This document shows positions 52,777 to 61,990 of a stretch of 64,000 nucleotides of DNA, piece after piece. The translations under genes were made by a program, and so were the position numbers. How positions within the stretch are numbered: position 1 is the first letter of the stretch; each line of letters starts with the position of its first letter. This DNA is from Hydrogenophaga borbori. Its GTDB lineage: Bacteria > Pseudomonadota > Gammaproteobacteria > Burkholderiales > Burkholderiaceae_C. Location: assembly GCF_003417535.1 (NCBI RefSeq), contig NZ_QVLS01000011.1:1-64000 (forward strand), given 5' to 3'. Below the pieces are notes generated by a model. That model saw only the letters and a list, made by a program, of their open reading frames with translations, was not told the origin of the DNA and ran no database searches.

Positions 52777-54078
52777 ATGGAGTTGCACGGCTGGGGCCGC
52801 TATCCGAGGCAGGAAGCCCAGGTGGTCGAGCCCTTGTCGGGACAGCACTGCCTGCGTGCGGTGTCTGGCACCTCGCCACTGATTGCTCGCGGACTGGGCC
52901 GCAGCTACGGCGACAGCGCGCTGGGCCCACAGGTTCTTTCAACGCGCCTGCTGGATCAGCTTCATGCCTTTGATCCGGAGACGGGTTTGCTGTCGTGCGC
53001 CGCGGGTACTTCGCTGGACGACATTCTGCGAACCTTTGTCCCCCGTGGCTGGTTCCTGCCGGTCATACCCGGCACGCGCTTCATCACCGTGGGCGGTGCC
53101 ATCGCCAGTGACGTTCGTGGAAAGAACCACCACCGCGATGGCACGTTCAGCGCGCATGTGGCGTCCATTCGGATTCTGTTGGGCAATGGAGAGTGTGTCG
53201 GGGCTTCCCCATCGGACAAGGCCGAGCTTTTTCACGCCACCTGTGGCGGGATGGGGCTGACCGGCGTCATCGTGTCCGCCGTGTTGCGGCTCAAGCGAAT
53301 CGCCGCCAGCGACATCCTGGAGACGCGGATCAAGGCGCCCAGCCTCGACGCTGTTCTCGAGGCATTCGATGCGCACGCCGCCAGCGCCTATTCGGTTGCC
53401 TGGATCGACTGCATGGCGCGCGGCGCCAGCCTGGGCCGCTCCATTCTGGTCACGGCCGAGCCGTGCGTTGATGGCCCGCTGGTGGCACGGCGGGTCAAGG
53501 CCCCTGGCGTGCCCATCGAAATGCCCTCGGGCCTGCTTCGCCGGCCGTTGGCCAGGATGGTCAACGCCACGTATTACCGGCGGGCGCGCGCGCAGGCCCA
53601 AACGAAGCGAAAGCCGTTCGAATCATTCTTTGCCCCTTTGGATGCGATGGCCGGGTGGAGCGGCTGGTATGGCCGGTCGGGATTCCTTCAGTACCAGTTG
53701 GTTCTGCCCAAAGAAGCCGGCGCGACCGGATTGCGGGAAATACTCCAACGCATTGGCCAGTCCGAACTGGGTGCCTTTCTCGCCGTCCTGAAACTGTTTG
53801 GCGACGCGAACGCCAACCCCTTGAGCTTTCCCATGACGGGGTACTCGCTGGCCGTGGATTTCAAGGCGGAAGGGGCCACATTCGAACTGCTCGATCGGTT
53901 GGACGGCGTCGTCGCGGCGCACGGGGGGCGACTCTATCTCGCCAAGGACGCTCGCATGAGCGAGGCCACGTTCAAGGCGGGCTACCCACGGTGGCAGGCG
54001 TTCGAGGAGGTGCGCGCACGCTGGCATGCCCACGGCAAGTTCATGTCGACCCAGTCCCGCCGGTTGGGTCTGGCCTGA
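52777..54078 (+). CDS. FAD-binding oxidoreductase, DprE1-like
   Basis: A 433-residue VAO-type flavoprotein resembling DprE1, which oxidises decaprenylphosphoryl-ribose in the first half of its epimerisation to arabinose. FAD-site motifs GLGRSYGDSAL, PGTRFITVGGAIASDVRGKNHHRDG and the C-terminal GGRLYLAKDAR are clear. At the position of the benzothiazinone-target Cys387 of the mycobacterial enzyme (GWNxCVDF) it has Ala359 (GYSLAVDF). The SDR encoded 52 bp downstream matches DprE2. Such pairs occur outside actinobacteria where D-arabinofuranose decorates pili or polysaccharide. Confidence 0.87.
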   Translation: MELHGWGRYPRQEAQVVEPLSGQHCLRAVSGTSPLIARGLGRSYGDSALGPQVLSTRLLDQLHAFDPETGLLSCAAGTSLDDILRTFVPRGWFLPVIPGTRFITVGGAIASDVRGKNHHRDGTFSAHVASIRILLGNGECVGASPSDKAELFHATCGGMGLTGVIVSAVLRLKRIAASDILETRIKAPSLDAVLEAFDAHAASAYSVAWIDCMARGASLGRSILVTAEPCVDGPLVARRVKAPGVPIEMPSGLLRRPLARMVNATYYRRARAQAQTKRKPFESFFAPLDAMAGWSGWYGRSGFLQYQLVLPKEAGATGLREILQRIGQSELGAFLAVLKLFGDANANPLSFPMTGYSLAVDFKAEGATFELLDRLDGVVAAHGGRLYLAKDARMSEATFKAGYPRWQAFEEVRARWHAHGKFMSTQSRRLGLA

Positions 54079-54130
54079 GCGAGCGCCCGGCCCCCGCAAC
54101 GCCCTTCACGTTCATCCCCAGCCCCCAAAC

Positions 54131-54871
54131 ATGACCAGGATTTTGATCATCGGTGCGACATCGGCCATCGCGAAGGCGACCGCGCGCCTGTGGGCGTGCG
54201 AAGGGCATGCGCTCTACCTGGTCGGGCGCGACAAGGACCGTCTGCACGAGATCGCGGACGATCTCAGGGTCCGCGGCGCGCGGTCCGTCGCCTGCGCGGC
54301 CCTGGACGTGAACGACCTGGCGCGGCATGCCGACGTGATCGATGCCGCCGCCGGCGCGCTGGGGGGGCTCGATGTGGCCCTCATCGCCCACGGCACGCTG
54401 GGGGACCAGAAGGCCTGCGAGCAAGATGTCCAGATCGCGCTCCAGGAACTGAACACCAACGCCCTCAGTGTCATTTCACTGCTCACGCACCTGGCCAACC
54501 GATTCGAAGCGCAGCGGCACGGCTCGATCGTCGTTCTCGGTTCGGTGGCCGGCGAACGCGGCCGGCAGTCCAACTACGTGTACGGCACCGCGAAAAGCGC
54601 GGTGGCGACGTTCATGCAAGGCGTGCGCAACCGATTGCACCGGTCTGGCGTCCAGGTGCTGACGGTCAAGCCCGGGTTCGTGGACACGCCGATGACGGCC
54701 GCCTTTGACAAGAAGGGGCCGCTCTGGAGTCCCCCGGACGCCATCGCCCGCGCCGTTCTCCGCGGGGTGGCCAAGCGACGCGATGTCGTTTACGCACCGT
54801 GGTACTGGTGGGGCGTGATGCTGGTCATTCGGTCGATCCCAGAGCGCCTCTTCAAAAGGCTGTCGCTCTGA
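54131..54871 (+). CDS. Short-chain dehydrogenase, DprE2-like
   Basis: A 246-residue SDR with an unusual cofactor loop GATSAIAKATA in place of TGxxxGIG, as in DprE2 and its relatives, Ser in LGSVAGERGRQSNYVYGTAKSA with the catalytic Tyr and Lys, and a long hydrophobic C-terminus (APWYWWGVMLVIRSIPERLF) that may touch the membrane. It should reduce the keto intermediate made by the DprE1-like enzyme. The start at 54131 fits the Rossmann strand. Confidence 0.87.
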   Translation: MTRILIIGATSAIAKATARLWACEGHALYLVGRDKDRLHEIADDLRVRGARSVACAALDVNDLARHADVIDAAAGALGGLDVALIAHGTLGDQKACEQDVQIALQELNTNALSVISLLTHLANRFEAQRHGSIVVLGSVAGERGRQSNYVYGTAKSAVATFMQGVRNRLHRSGVQVLTVKPGFVDTPMTAAFDKKGPLWSPPDAIARAVLRGVAKRRDVVYAPWYWWGVMLVIRSIPERLFKRLSL

Positions 54872-54956
54872 CCCGTCCTGCCGGTGCCTCCCCGACAATG
54901 CGCGGCGTGGTGACCGCGGCCAGTGGCCCGGCCAGCGGCGCCTGTGGGAGCCATCC

Positions 54957-55922
54957 ATGGAATTGAGGCAACTGCGCTACTTCGTCCGCATCGTCGAGCT
55001 CGGCGCCATGAGCCGCGCGGCGGCGGAACTCGACATGGTCCAGTCCGCGCTGAGCCAGCAGATCAGCCGGCTGGAGAGCGAACTCAGCACACGCCTGCTG
55101 CAGCGCACGCCGCGCGGCGTGCTGCCTACCGAGGCCGGCATGGCCTTCTTCCGCGAGGCCAAGCTCACCCTGCGCCACGCCGAACAGGCCGTGCGCGCCG
55201 CGCAGGCCGCGCGCCTGTCGGGCTCCGTCAGCGTGGGCCTGGCGCCCACCACGGCGGCCGTGCTGGGCCTGCCGCTGATGCAGGCCATGCGCGAGCGCTA
55301 CCCCGATGTGCGCCTGCACCTGGTGGAGGGCATGTCGGGTCATCTCGCGGCCCAGCTCAAGGCGCGCGAACTCGACCTGGCCGTGCTGTTCGATCCGCAG
55401 GCGGGACAGGGTGGGCCGGTGCCGGGCGACCGCCTGATGGACCGCCAGCCCCTTTTCACCGAGGACATCTTCCTCGTCACCCAGGCCAGGCGGCGGCGGC
55501 GCAAACGCCTGGCGCTCGCCGACCTTGACGACGAGCCCCTGATCCTGCCCACGCACCCCCACGGCCTGCGCCTGACGCTCGACGCTGCCTTCGCGCGTGC
55601 CGGCATCCGTCCTCAGGTGGTGATGGAGGTGGACTCCTTGTCCATGGTGATGGCCGCCGTCGACGCCGGCCTGGGCAGCAGCCTGCAGCCCTACGCGGCC
55701 GTGCACGGTGTCCCCGATGCGCAGCAGCGCCTGCGCCTCTCGCTCATCGACGACGCCCAGGTGCGCCGCACCAACCTTCTGTGCAGTCTGAGCGAGGACG
55801 AGCTGTCGCCCGCCGCCCTGGCCACGCGCGTGGTGGTGGTGGACTGCGTCAAGCGCCTCATCGGGGGTGGGGCCTGGACTGGCACGCGGCTCTGGTCGCC
55901 AGACAGGCTTCACAAAGACTGA
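54957..55922 (+). CDS. tcuR: LysR-family regulator, probable TcuR
   Basis: A 321-residue LysR protein: N-terminal MELRQLRYFVRIVELGAMSRAAAEL HTH and an effector domain of the Nac/TcuR type. It lies 7 bp upstream of the tcuA-like gene on the same strand; in Salmonella TcuR activates tcuABC in response to tricarballylate. Here same-strand, near-contiguous placement suggests co-transcription rather than divergent control. The C-terminal ~20 residues after RLIGGG look unlike the family. Confidence 0.82.
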   Translation: MELRQLRYFVRIVELGAMSRAAAELDMVQSALSQQISRLESELSTRLLQRTPRGVLPTEAGMAFFREAKLTLRHAEQAVRAAQAARLSGSVSVGLAPTTAAVLGLPLMQAMRERYPDVRLHLVEGMSGHLAAQLKARELDLAVLFDPQAGQGGPVPGDRLMDRQPLFTEDIFLVTQARRRRRKRLALADLDDEPLILPTHPHGLRLTLDAAFARAGIRPQVVMEVDSLSMVMAAVDAGLGSSLQPYAAVHGVPDAQQRLRLSLIDDAQVRRTNLLCSLSEDELSPAALATRVVVVDCVKRLIGGGAWTGTRLWSPDRLHKD

Positions 55923-55929
55923 TACCCCC

Positions 55930-57438
55930 ATGCCAAGCGCCCGCTTCCCCGCGAAGCGGCGCCTGCCTAGAGTGCGGTCATCGCCAGCGGAAGGCCGCTG
56001 GCGGCATTCCCGCGAGGCTGGTTTGGAACCCGATGTCCTGGTCATCGGCGGCGGCAACGCCGCCCTGTGCGCCGCGCTCATGGCGCGCGAAGCGGGCGCC
56101 AGCGTGCTGCTGCTCGAAGCCGCGCCGCGCGCCTGGCGCGGCGGCAACTCCGCCCACACGCGCAACCTGCGCTGCATGCACGACGCGCCGCAGGACGTGC
56201 TGGTCGACGCCTACCCCGAAGAAGAGTTCTGGCAGGACCTGCTCAAAGTCACCGGTGGCATCACCAACGAACACCTCGCGCGCCTGACCATCCGCGCGTC
56301 GTCGACCTGCCGCGACTGGATGCGCCGCCACGGCGTGCGCTTCCAGCCGCCACTGTCGGGCGCGCTGCACGTGGCGCGCACCAACGCTTTCTTCATGGGT
56401 GGCGGCAAGGCGCTGGTCAACGCCTACTACCGAAGCGCCGAGCGCCTGGGCGTGGCGGTGCGATACGAAGCGCCCGTCGACCGCCTCGAGCTCAAGGACG
56501 GCCATTTCGTCGCCGCCCACCTGCGCGGTGGCGAGCGCATCGCCGCGCGCGCCTGCGTGCTGGCGGCCGGTGGCTTCGAGTCCAACCGCGACTGGCTGCG
56601 CGCGGCCTGGGGCCAGAACGGGCGCGGCGAATGGCCGGCCGACAACTTCCTCATCCGCGGCACCGCCTTCAACCAGGGCGTTCTGCTCAGGCACCTGCTC
56701 GACGAGCAGCGGGCCGACGGCATCGGAGACCCGACGCAGGCCCACATGGTCGCCATCGACGCGCGCGCCCCGCTGTACGACGGCGGCATCTGCACGCGCA
56801 TCGATTGCGTCTCGCTGGGCGTGGTGGTCAACCGCGAGGCGCACCGCTTCTACGACGAAGGCGAGGATTTCTGGCCCAAGCGCTACGCCATCTGGGGCCG
56901 GCTGGTGGCCCAGCAGCCGGGGCAGATCGCCTACTCCATCATCGACAGCCAGGCCATCGGCCGCTTCATGCCGCCCGTGTTCCCCGGCGTGAAGGCCGAC
57001 AGCCTGCCCGAACTCGCGCGCCGTCTCGGCCTGGACGAGACCACCTTCATGCAGACCCTGAGCCACTACAACGCCGCCTGCCGCGTCGGCCATTTCGACC
57101 ACACCACCCTCGACGACTGCCACACCGAGGGCGTTTCGCCCGCCAAGACGCACTGGGCCCGGCCCATCGAAGCGGCCCCGTTTTATGGCTACGCACTGCG
57201 CCCCGGCGTCACCTTCACCTACCTGGGCCTCAAGACCGACCACACCGCCGCCGTGCGCTTCAATGACCGGGCCAGCGAGAACCTCTTCGTGGCCGGCGAG
57301 ATGATGGCCGGCAACGTGCTGGGCAAGGGCTACACGGCCGGCGTGGGCATGTCCATCGGCACAGCCTTCGGGCGAATCGCTGGCGCGAACGCAGCCGCCG
57401 CTGCCATGAAAAGAGGAGCGCGGCATGCAGGCGCTTGA
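55930..57438 (+). CDS. tcuA: FAD-dependent tricarballylate dehydrogenase-like protein
   Basis: A 502-residue flavoprotein of the fumarate-reductase/TcuA family: [28 protein letters not shown] near residue 37, [17 protein letters not shown], and the C-terminal [33 protein letters not shown] site. TcuA oxidises tricarballylate to cis-aconitate. The product is about 35 residues longer at the N-terminus than usual, and the extra part is Arg/Pro-rich, so the true start may be an in-frame GTG or TTG nearer 56020. It overlaps tcuB by 14 bp. Confidence 0.88.
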   Translation: MPSARFPAKRRLPRVRSSPAEGRWRHSREAGLEPDVLVIGGGNAALCAALMAREAGASVLLLEAAPRAWRGGNSAHTRNLRCMHDAPQDVLVDAYPEEEFWQDLLKVTGGITNEHLARLTIRASSTCRDWMRRHGVRFQPPLSGALHVARTNAFFMGGGKALVNAYYRSAERLGVAVRYEAPVDRLELKDGHFVAAHLRGGERIAARACVLAAGGFESNRDWLRAAWGQNGRGEWPADNFLIRGTAFNQGVLLRHLLDEQRADGIGDPTQAHMVAIDARAPLYDGGICTRIDCVSLGVVVNREAHRFYDEGEDFWPKRYAIWGRLVAQQPGQIAYSIIDSQAIGRFMPPVFPGVKADSLPELARRLGLDETTFMQTLSHYNAACRVGHFDHTTLDDCHTEGVSPAKTHWARPIEAAPFYGYALRPGVTFTYLGLKTDHTAAVRFNDRASENLFVAGEMMAGNVLGKGYTAGVGMSIGTAFGRIAGANAAAAAMKRGARHAGA

Positions 57439-58600
57439 AACCCTCGCGCGCGACGCACGAGCCCTGGCCCAGGGTGAAGCCGTGCCGGTCACTGGCCCAG
57501 AGGCCGAGGTTGCGCGCCAGCTCCAGATCTGCAACGCCTGCCGCTATTGCGAGGGCTTCTGCGCGGTCTTCCCGGCCATGACGCGTCGGCTCGAATTCCC
57601 CAAGGCCGACGTGCACTTCCTGGCCAACCTCTGCCACAACTGCGGCGCCTGCCTGCACGCCTGCCAGTACGCGCCGCCGCACGACTTCGCGATCAACATC
57701 CCCAAGGCCATGGCCCAGGTGCGCGGCCAGACCTACGCCGACTACGCCTGGCCGCCCGCGCTGGGCCGGCTCTACCAGCGCAATGGCCTCGTGCTGTCGG
57801 TGGCGCTGGCGCTGGGCCTGGCGCTGTTCCTGCTGCTGGCCGCGGCCCTGCAGGGCTCGCTGTGGGCCGACGCGCCACGCGGCGACTTCTACCGCGTCTT
57901 CCCGCACAACCTCCTCGTGGGCATCTTCCTGCCGGTGTTCGCCTTCGTGGTCTTCGCGCTCGGCATGGGCGTGCGCCGCTTCTGGCGCGACATCAAACCG
58001 GTGACCGGGGGGGTGGACGTGGCGGCACCCGCCGCCGCCGAGGCCACGCACAGCGTGCTGCGCCTGAAGTACCTGGACGGTGGCCATGGCGAGGGCTGCC
58101 CCAACGAGGATGACGCCTACACCCTGTCGCGCCGGCGCTTCCACCACCTCAGCTTCTACGGCTTCCTGCTGTGCTTCTTGGCCACCAGCGTGGGCACGCT
58201 GTACCACTACCTGTTCGGTTGGGTCGCGCCCTACGACCTGCCCAGCCTGCCCAAGCTGCTGGGTGGCGCCGGCGGTGCGATGCTGGTACTGGGCACGGCG
58301 GGCCTGTGGCGCCTGAACCGCCGGCGCGATCCCGCGCACGGCGACCGGGCGCAGAAACCCATGGACCTGGGTTTCATCGCGCTGCTGTTCCTCACCGCGC
58401 TGACGGGCCTGCTGCTCTGGTGGGGACGCGGCACGCCCGCGATGACCATGCTGCTGTGCGCGCACCTGGGCGCGGTGATGGCGCTGTTCGTCACGCTGCC
58501 CTATGGCAAGTTCGCGCACGGTGTGTTCCGCACGGCGGCGCTGCTGCGGTTTGCGGCGGAGAAGCGCTTGCCGAACCCGGTGGGGCTGGGGTCGGACTGA
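57425..58600 (+). CDS. tcuB: Tricarballylate utilisation protein TcuB (CitB)
   Basis: A 391-residue membrane iron-sulfur/heme protein that reoxidises TcuA. Two ferredoxin-like clusters are visible ([11 protein letters not shown] near residue 36 and [12 protein letters not shown] near 71), then six or so membrane helices with several His residues for heme. The overlap with tcuA supports coupled production. No TcuC-type or tripartite tricarboxylate transporter is adjacent. Confidence 0.9.
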   Translation: MQALETLARDARALAQGEAVPVTGPEAEVARQLQICNACRYCEGFCAVFPAMTRRLEFPKADVHFLANLCHNCGACLHACQYAPPHDFAINIPKAMAQVRGQTYADYAWPPALGRLYQRNGLVLSVALALGLALFLLLAAALQGSLWADAPRGDFYRVFPHNLLVGIFLPVFAFVVFALGMGVRRFWRDIKPVTGGVDVAAPAAAEATHSVLRLKYLDGGHGEGCPNEDDAYTLSRRRFHHLSFYGFLLCFLATSVGTLYHYLFGWVAPYDLPSLPKLLGGAGGAMLVLGTAGLWRLNRRRDPAHGDRAQKPMDLGFIALLFLTALTGLLLWWGRGTPAMTMLLCAHLGAVMALFVTLPYGKFAHGVFRTAALLRFAAEKRLPNPVGLGSD

Positions 58601-58616
58601 GGGCCGGGCCCCTGGC

Positions 58617-58639
58617 CCCAGGCACCGCCGGCGCCTGGG
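58617..58639. terminator. Possible terminator hairpin after tcuB
   Basis: CCCAGGC and GCCTGGG form a 7-bp stem around a 9-base loop between the convergent tcuB and DUF2798 genes. It lacks a U-run, so it is only a candidate. Confidence 0.4.
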
Positions 58640-58651
58640 TCGCGCAGCGCC

Positions 58652-58891
58652 TCAGGGCCGGCTGCCGACCAGCCAGGCCACGGCGCGGCGCGCGAGCGGC
58701 GCCACGACCAGCACCACGGGAAACGCCACCACCCAGGCCGTCAGCCAGGCGCTGGTCCACAGACCGGCGAAGCCCTGAACGAAGCCGACGGCTCGGTAGG
58801 TGGAGATGCCGGACACCAGCAGAGACATGAGGCCCGACAGGATGAGGCCGAAGAGAACCGGGGCGTATTTCGCGGGAAGCATCGAGGGCAT
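58652..58891 (-). CDS. DUF2798 small membrane protein
   Basis: A 79-residue protein with two hydrophobic helices (about 10-30 and 45-68) and the DUF2798 pattern: LPAKYAPVLFGLILSGLMSLLVSGIST and WLTAWVVAFPVVLVVAP. Function unknown. It follows the flavodoxin-like gene by 16 bp in a minus-strand group that probably depends on the MerR promoter at 60092-60122. Confidence 0.82.
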   Translation of the reverse strand: MPSMLPAKYAPVLFGLILSGLMSLLVSGISTYRAVGFVQGFAGLWTSAWLTAWVVAFPVVLVVAPLARRAVAWLVGSRP

Positions 58892-58907
58892 TCCATGGGG
58901 GTAGTGG

Positions 58908-59477
58908 TCAGGCCGGCACCGCCACGCGGTTCAGGCTCAGGGCGAAGTGTCGGCCAAACAGGCGCGCGGTCTTGGTGTCGCCCGGCACGAAGGCGTCCGC
59001 CGGGGCCGAATGGCCGGCCTGGGCCATCAGCCCCGACCAGGAGCCCAGCCGGTTGGCGGCCTCGTCGTAGGGCACGCCGCTGTGTTGCTCGGGCAGGATC
59101 GGGTTGCCCACCCACAGCATGCCGTGCTGCATGCTGAAGACGAACATCGACAGCAGGGTCGACTGCTTGTCACCCGACGGCAGCGAGGACACGGTGAAGC
59201 CCGCGGCGAGCTTGCCCCTGAGTTGCTGTGTGCGCCAGAGGCGACCGGTCGAATCCATGAAACCCTTGAACGGGCCGGAGACGCCGCCCAGGTAGGTCGG
59301 CGAACCGAAGATGAAACCGTCGTAGCCGATCAGATCGTCGGGCGTGCGTGCGATGTCTTCGGCCTTGACGAGGCGGGCGTCGACGCCGCCGACCTCCTGT
59401 GCGCCGATGCGTACCAGGCGGGCGATGTGTTCGGTGTGGCCGTGGGCGCTGTGGTAGACGATGGCGAGTGTGCTCAT
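58908..59477 (-). CDS. Flavodoxin-family NAD(P)H:quinone oxidoreductase (WrbA-like)
   Basis: A 189-residue FMN flavodoxin-fold protein: phosphate-binding YHSAHGHTEHIA at residues 8-19, the IFGSPTYLGGVSG loop, and SGDKQSTLLSM. WrbA-like enzymes reduce quinones by two electrons and protect against redox-cycling compounds. The start at 59477 gives the standard N-terminus; the longer frame adds an Arg/Pro-rich stretch. Placement under a MerR-type switch is in keeping with a stress response. Confidence 0.87.
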   Translation of the reverse strand: MSTLAIVYHSAHGHTEHIARLVRIGAQEVGGVDARLVKAEDIARTPDDLIGYDGFIFGSPTYLGGVSGPFKGFMDSTGRLWRTQQLRGKLAAGFTVSSLPSGDKQSTLLSMFVFSMQHGMLWVGNPILPEQHSGVPYDEAANRLGSWSGLMAQAGHSAPADAFVPGDTKTARLFGRHFALSLNRVAVPA

Positions 59478-59556
59478 GGGTGAGGCTCCGGGATGTGGAG
59501 GGACTTCGGGTGGTGGAGGGCCTTCGTCGAGAAATCCCGATCGATGAAGGCGCGGG

Positions 59557-60048
59557 TCAGAGGGGCGCCGCGAGGGCCGCGGCCGCCAGGTACAGGCCGG
59601 CACCGAACACGGCGTGATTGGCCAGGTTGCGCAGGCAGTTCTTCAGTGGCGTGGGCGTCTTCAAGGCCAGGAAGCCGGCGCCCATGGCGGGTTGCATCAC
59701 GAACCAGGGGGCGGCCACGGTGGCGAGTCCGAACACCAGGGCAGGCAGGACCGTCGGCCGCGCCAGCCAGCCCTGGCCCAGCGTGGCGATGAGCAGCGCG
59801 GCGTAAGCGACGCCGACGAGGTAGTGGGTAAACCAGCCCAGCCCACGCTCGAAGGGCAGCGGAGGGGCTTTGGCGATGGCCGGGTGGGCGAAGCGCCCCC
59901 GGGAGAAGTGCCCCACCCAGCGACCGACCATGGCGAAGCCCGCGGTGGGCACGCCCAGGCGCGCCAGGACCAGCAGCCAGACGTCCATCACGGCCGTGGC
60001 GCCAATCCCGATGAGAACGGTGTGTGCGATGAGGGGCAGGGAAGGCAT
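59557..60048 (-). CDS. DUF2938 membrane protein
   Basis: A 163-residue inner-membrane protein with four hydrophobic segments and the DUF2938 features GIGATAVMDVWLLVLARLGVP, FTHYLVGVAYA and PWFVMQPAMGAGFLA. Function unknown; such proteins are often found next to redox-responsive regulators. The start at 60048 is supported by GGAGAT just upstream; an in-frame longer version would run through the promoter. First gene of the minus-strand group. Confidence 0.83.
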   Translation of the reverse strand: MPSLPLIAHTVLIGIGATAVMDVWLLVLARLGVPTAGFAMVGRWVGHFSRGRFAHPAIAKAPPLPFERGLGWFTHYLVGVAYAALLIATLGQGWLARPTVLPALVFGLATVAAPWFVMQPAMGAGFLALKTPTPLKNCLRNLANHAVFGAGLYLAAAALAAPL

Positions 60049-60091
60049 GGAAATCTCCAGGAATCGATTGACTTTTTGATGCGATGGAGAA

Positions 60092-60122
60092 AGCATAGAA
60101 GTTGAAGTCAACTTCAAGTCAA
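60092..60122 (-). promoter_or_regulatory. MerR-type promoter with 19-bp spacer
   Basis: On the minus strand, -35 TTGACT (60117-60122) and -10 TATGCT (60092-60097) are 19 bp apart. The spacer holds the inverted repeat TTGAAGT-CA-ACTTCAA (60102-60117, plus strand). An over-long 19-bp spacer with a centred dyad is the classic target of MerR-family activators. It drives the DUF2938 gene and probably the two genes beyond, and overlaps the regulator's own 5' region. Confidence 0.8.
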
Positions 60123-60131
60123 GCGGTTTTT

Positions 60132-60551
60132 ATGGACATCTCGGAAGTCGCCAAGAAATCCGGCGTGGCCGCCTCGGCGCTGCGCTACTACGAGCGCAAG
60201 GGGCTCATCCATTCCCTGGAGTCCGCCGGGGTGCGGCGTCGCTTCTCGCCGGCGGTGCTGGACCAGCTGGCGCTCATCGCCCTGGGTCAGGCGGCGGGGT
60301 TCTCGCTGGACGAGATCCGGGAGATGTTCACGCCGGGTGGCGCGCCCCGCATCGATCGGGCGATGCTGTCGTCCAAGGCCGACGAGCTCGAGCGCATGGT
60401 CAAGCGCCTGAAGGCCATGGTCGAGGGCCTGCGGCACGCGGCGGCCTGCCCCGCGCCGAGCCACGCGCAATGCCCGTCGTTCCAGCGCCTGCTCAAGGCC
60501 GCGTCGGTCGGCGCGCTGGAGAACCGGCAGCGGTACCGGCCACTGCGCTAG
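60132..60551 (+). CDS. MerR-family transcriptional regulator
   Basis: A 139-residue MerR protein: winged HTH SEVAKKSGVAASALRYYERKGLI, a dimerisation helix (RAMLSSKADELERMVKRLKAM) and a C-terminal effector part with two Cys (AACPAPSHAQCPS) that could sense redox state or a thiol-reactive compound. MDISEVA at 60132 is the start; an upstream in-frame ATG (60102) lies within the operator dyad. It is divergent from the genes it should activate. Confidence 0.88.
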   Translation: MDISEVAKKSGVAASALRYYERKGLIHSLESAGVRRRFSPAVLDQLALIALGQAAGFSLDEIREMFTPGGAPRIDRAMLSSKADELERMVKRLKAMVEGLRHAAACPAPSHAQCPSFQRLLKAASVGALENRQRYRPLR

Positions 60552-60708
60552 GACGAATGGGCCGCATCAACCGGCAGGGATGGCGGCGCGTGCGCGAGCT
60601 TGATGCGCATCAACATCGGCGGGTGGCATCGGTCTAGATTGCGTCTCCCTGGGTCAAGGCAGCCGCTCTCCGTCGAGGCGGTGCGACAGGCCCTGGAAAG
60701 GGGTGCGT

Positions 60709-61989
60709 ATGCGGAACCTGTTGCGCGAACCGGTGGCGATTGCCGGCGTCGGGTGTTCGCGATTCGGTGATTTGCTCAGCACGCCGGGCCTCAAAGGCCT
60801 GAGCCTGCAGGAGCTGACCGCCACGGCGGTGAAGGAGGCCCTCGACGACGCCGGGCTGAGCGGCCAGGACGTCGACGCGGTGTTCGCCGGCAACGCCATG
60901 GTGCACAGCTCGCAGGTGCCGGGCACCTACACCCAGCTCGCGAAATGGACCGGAACGCAGTTCAAGGCCGGCGTGCATTTCGAGGCGCAGTGCTCCACCA
61001 CCAGCGTGGGCGCGGCAATGGCGGCGATGGCGGTTGCGGCCGGGGTCTATGACGTCTGCCTGGTCTACGGCCTCGAGACGACGCGCACCAAGGTAAAAGG
61101 CTACAGCCCCTACGAGCGCGAGCCGATCAGCCACCAGCAGACCTGGCTCTGGACCGACATGGCGGTGAATCAGGCCTATGGCGTGCCGCAGGGCTACGAC
61201 ATCTTTTCCACCTACAACGGCCTGGTCGCGCTCGGCTACTGCCGCAAGTACGGCATCTCGATCGAGGATTACGACCGCGGCATGTTCGAGCTCTGCCGCA
61301 CGCGGCGGCTGCACGGTTCGATGAACCCGAAGGCGAACGTGCAGGAGACCCTGGAAGCGAAGGCCGCGTCCGAAGGCTTCTCCGATCCCTACGATCTCTG
61401 GCGGTCCGACCAGCACAACCCCTTCGTCGCCTGGCCGTCGCGGCTGATGAGTCTGGTCACGACCGCCGACGGCGCGTCGGCGCTGGTGATCGCCCGGCCC
61501 GGGGCCTTGCGCGGTGCCAAGGCGGCGCCGATCGCCTTCAAGGGATTCGGCATCTGCTACAGCGACCTGCCCTGGTATGGCGAGGACCCCACGCAGTGGG
61601 AGTTCGATCGGCGCGCCTGCCAGGCGGCGATGGACATGGCGGGCATCAAGGCCGGCGACATCGGCTACCTGCACACGCACGACTGTTCGCACATTTCCGG
61701 GCTATGCACGGCGGAGATGATCGGCTACTTGAAAGCTGGCGAAGGCTTGACGGCGGCGCGCGACGGTCGCCTCCGGTTCGACGGCGATCGGCCGATGTCG
61801 ACGCACGGCGGCCGGCACGCCTTCGGGCATGCCTGGGGCGCGAGCGCGGGCTCCGACATCTACGAGGCCGCGCTGCAGATGCGCGGCCAGGCCGGCCGCC
61901 GCCAGATGCCGAAGCGGCCCGAGGTCGCCATGATTCACACGCATGGTTACGCGATGATCAGCACCGCGGTTGTTCTGGGAGCCACCTGA
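60709..61989 (+). CDS. Thiolase-family (lipid-transfer-protein) acetyl-CoA acetyltransferase
   Basis: A 426-residue thiolase-superfamily protein with the nucleophile in EAQCSTTSVG, His in HTHDCSHISG and FGHAWGASAGSD in place of the common GHPxGASG. It begins VAIAGVGCSRFGDL like other Ltp proteins. The gene for an OB-fold DUF35 partner follows 1 bp after its stop, so the two very likely form one enzyme. A GTG six bases upstream is an alternative start. It differs markedly from the thiolase at 7752, and its codon use is a little less GC-rich. Confidence 0.87.
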   Translation: MRNLLREPVAIAGVGCSRFGDLLSTPGLKGLSLQELTATAVKEALDDAGLSGQDVDAVFAGNAMVHSSQVPGTYTQLAKWTGTQFKAGVHFEAQCSTTSVGAAMAAMAVAAGVYDVCLVYGLETTRTKVKGYSPYEREPISHQQTWLWTDMAVNQAYGVPQGYDIFSTYNGLVALGYCRKYGISIEDYDRGMFELCRTRRLHGSMNPKANVQETLEAKAASEGFSDPYDLWRSDQHNPFVAWPSRLMSLVTTADGASALVIARPGALRGAKAAPIAFKGFGICYSDLPWYGEDPTQWEFDRRACQAAMDMAGIKAGDIGYLHTHDCSHISGLCTAEMIGYLKAGEGLTAARDGRLRFDGDRPMSTHGGRHAFGHAWGASAGSDIYEAALQMRGQAGRRQMPKRPEVAMIHTHGYAMISTAVVLGAT

Positions 61990-61990
61990 C

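Noticed and set aside
52493..52777. A 94-codon frame ending on the dprE1-like start codon
   Set aside because: The stop-start overlap looked like a coupled leader gene, but the sequence has no protein-like pattern and begins at a weak GTG.
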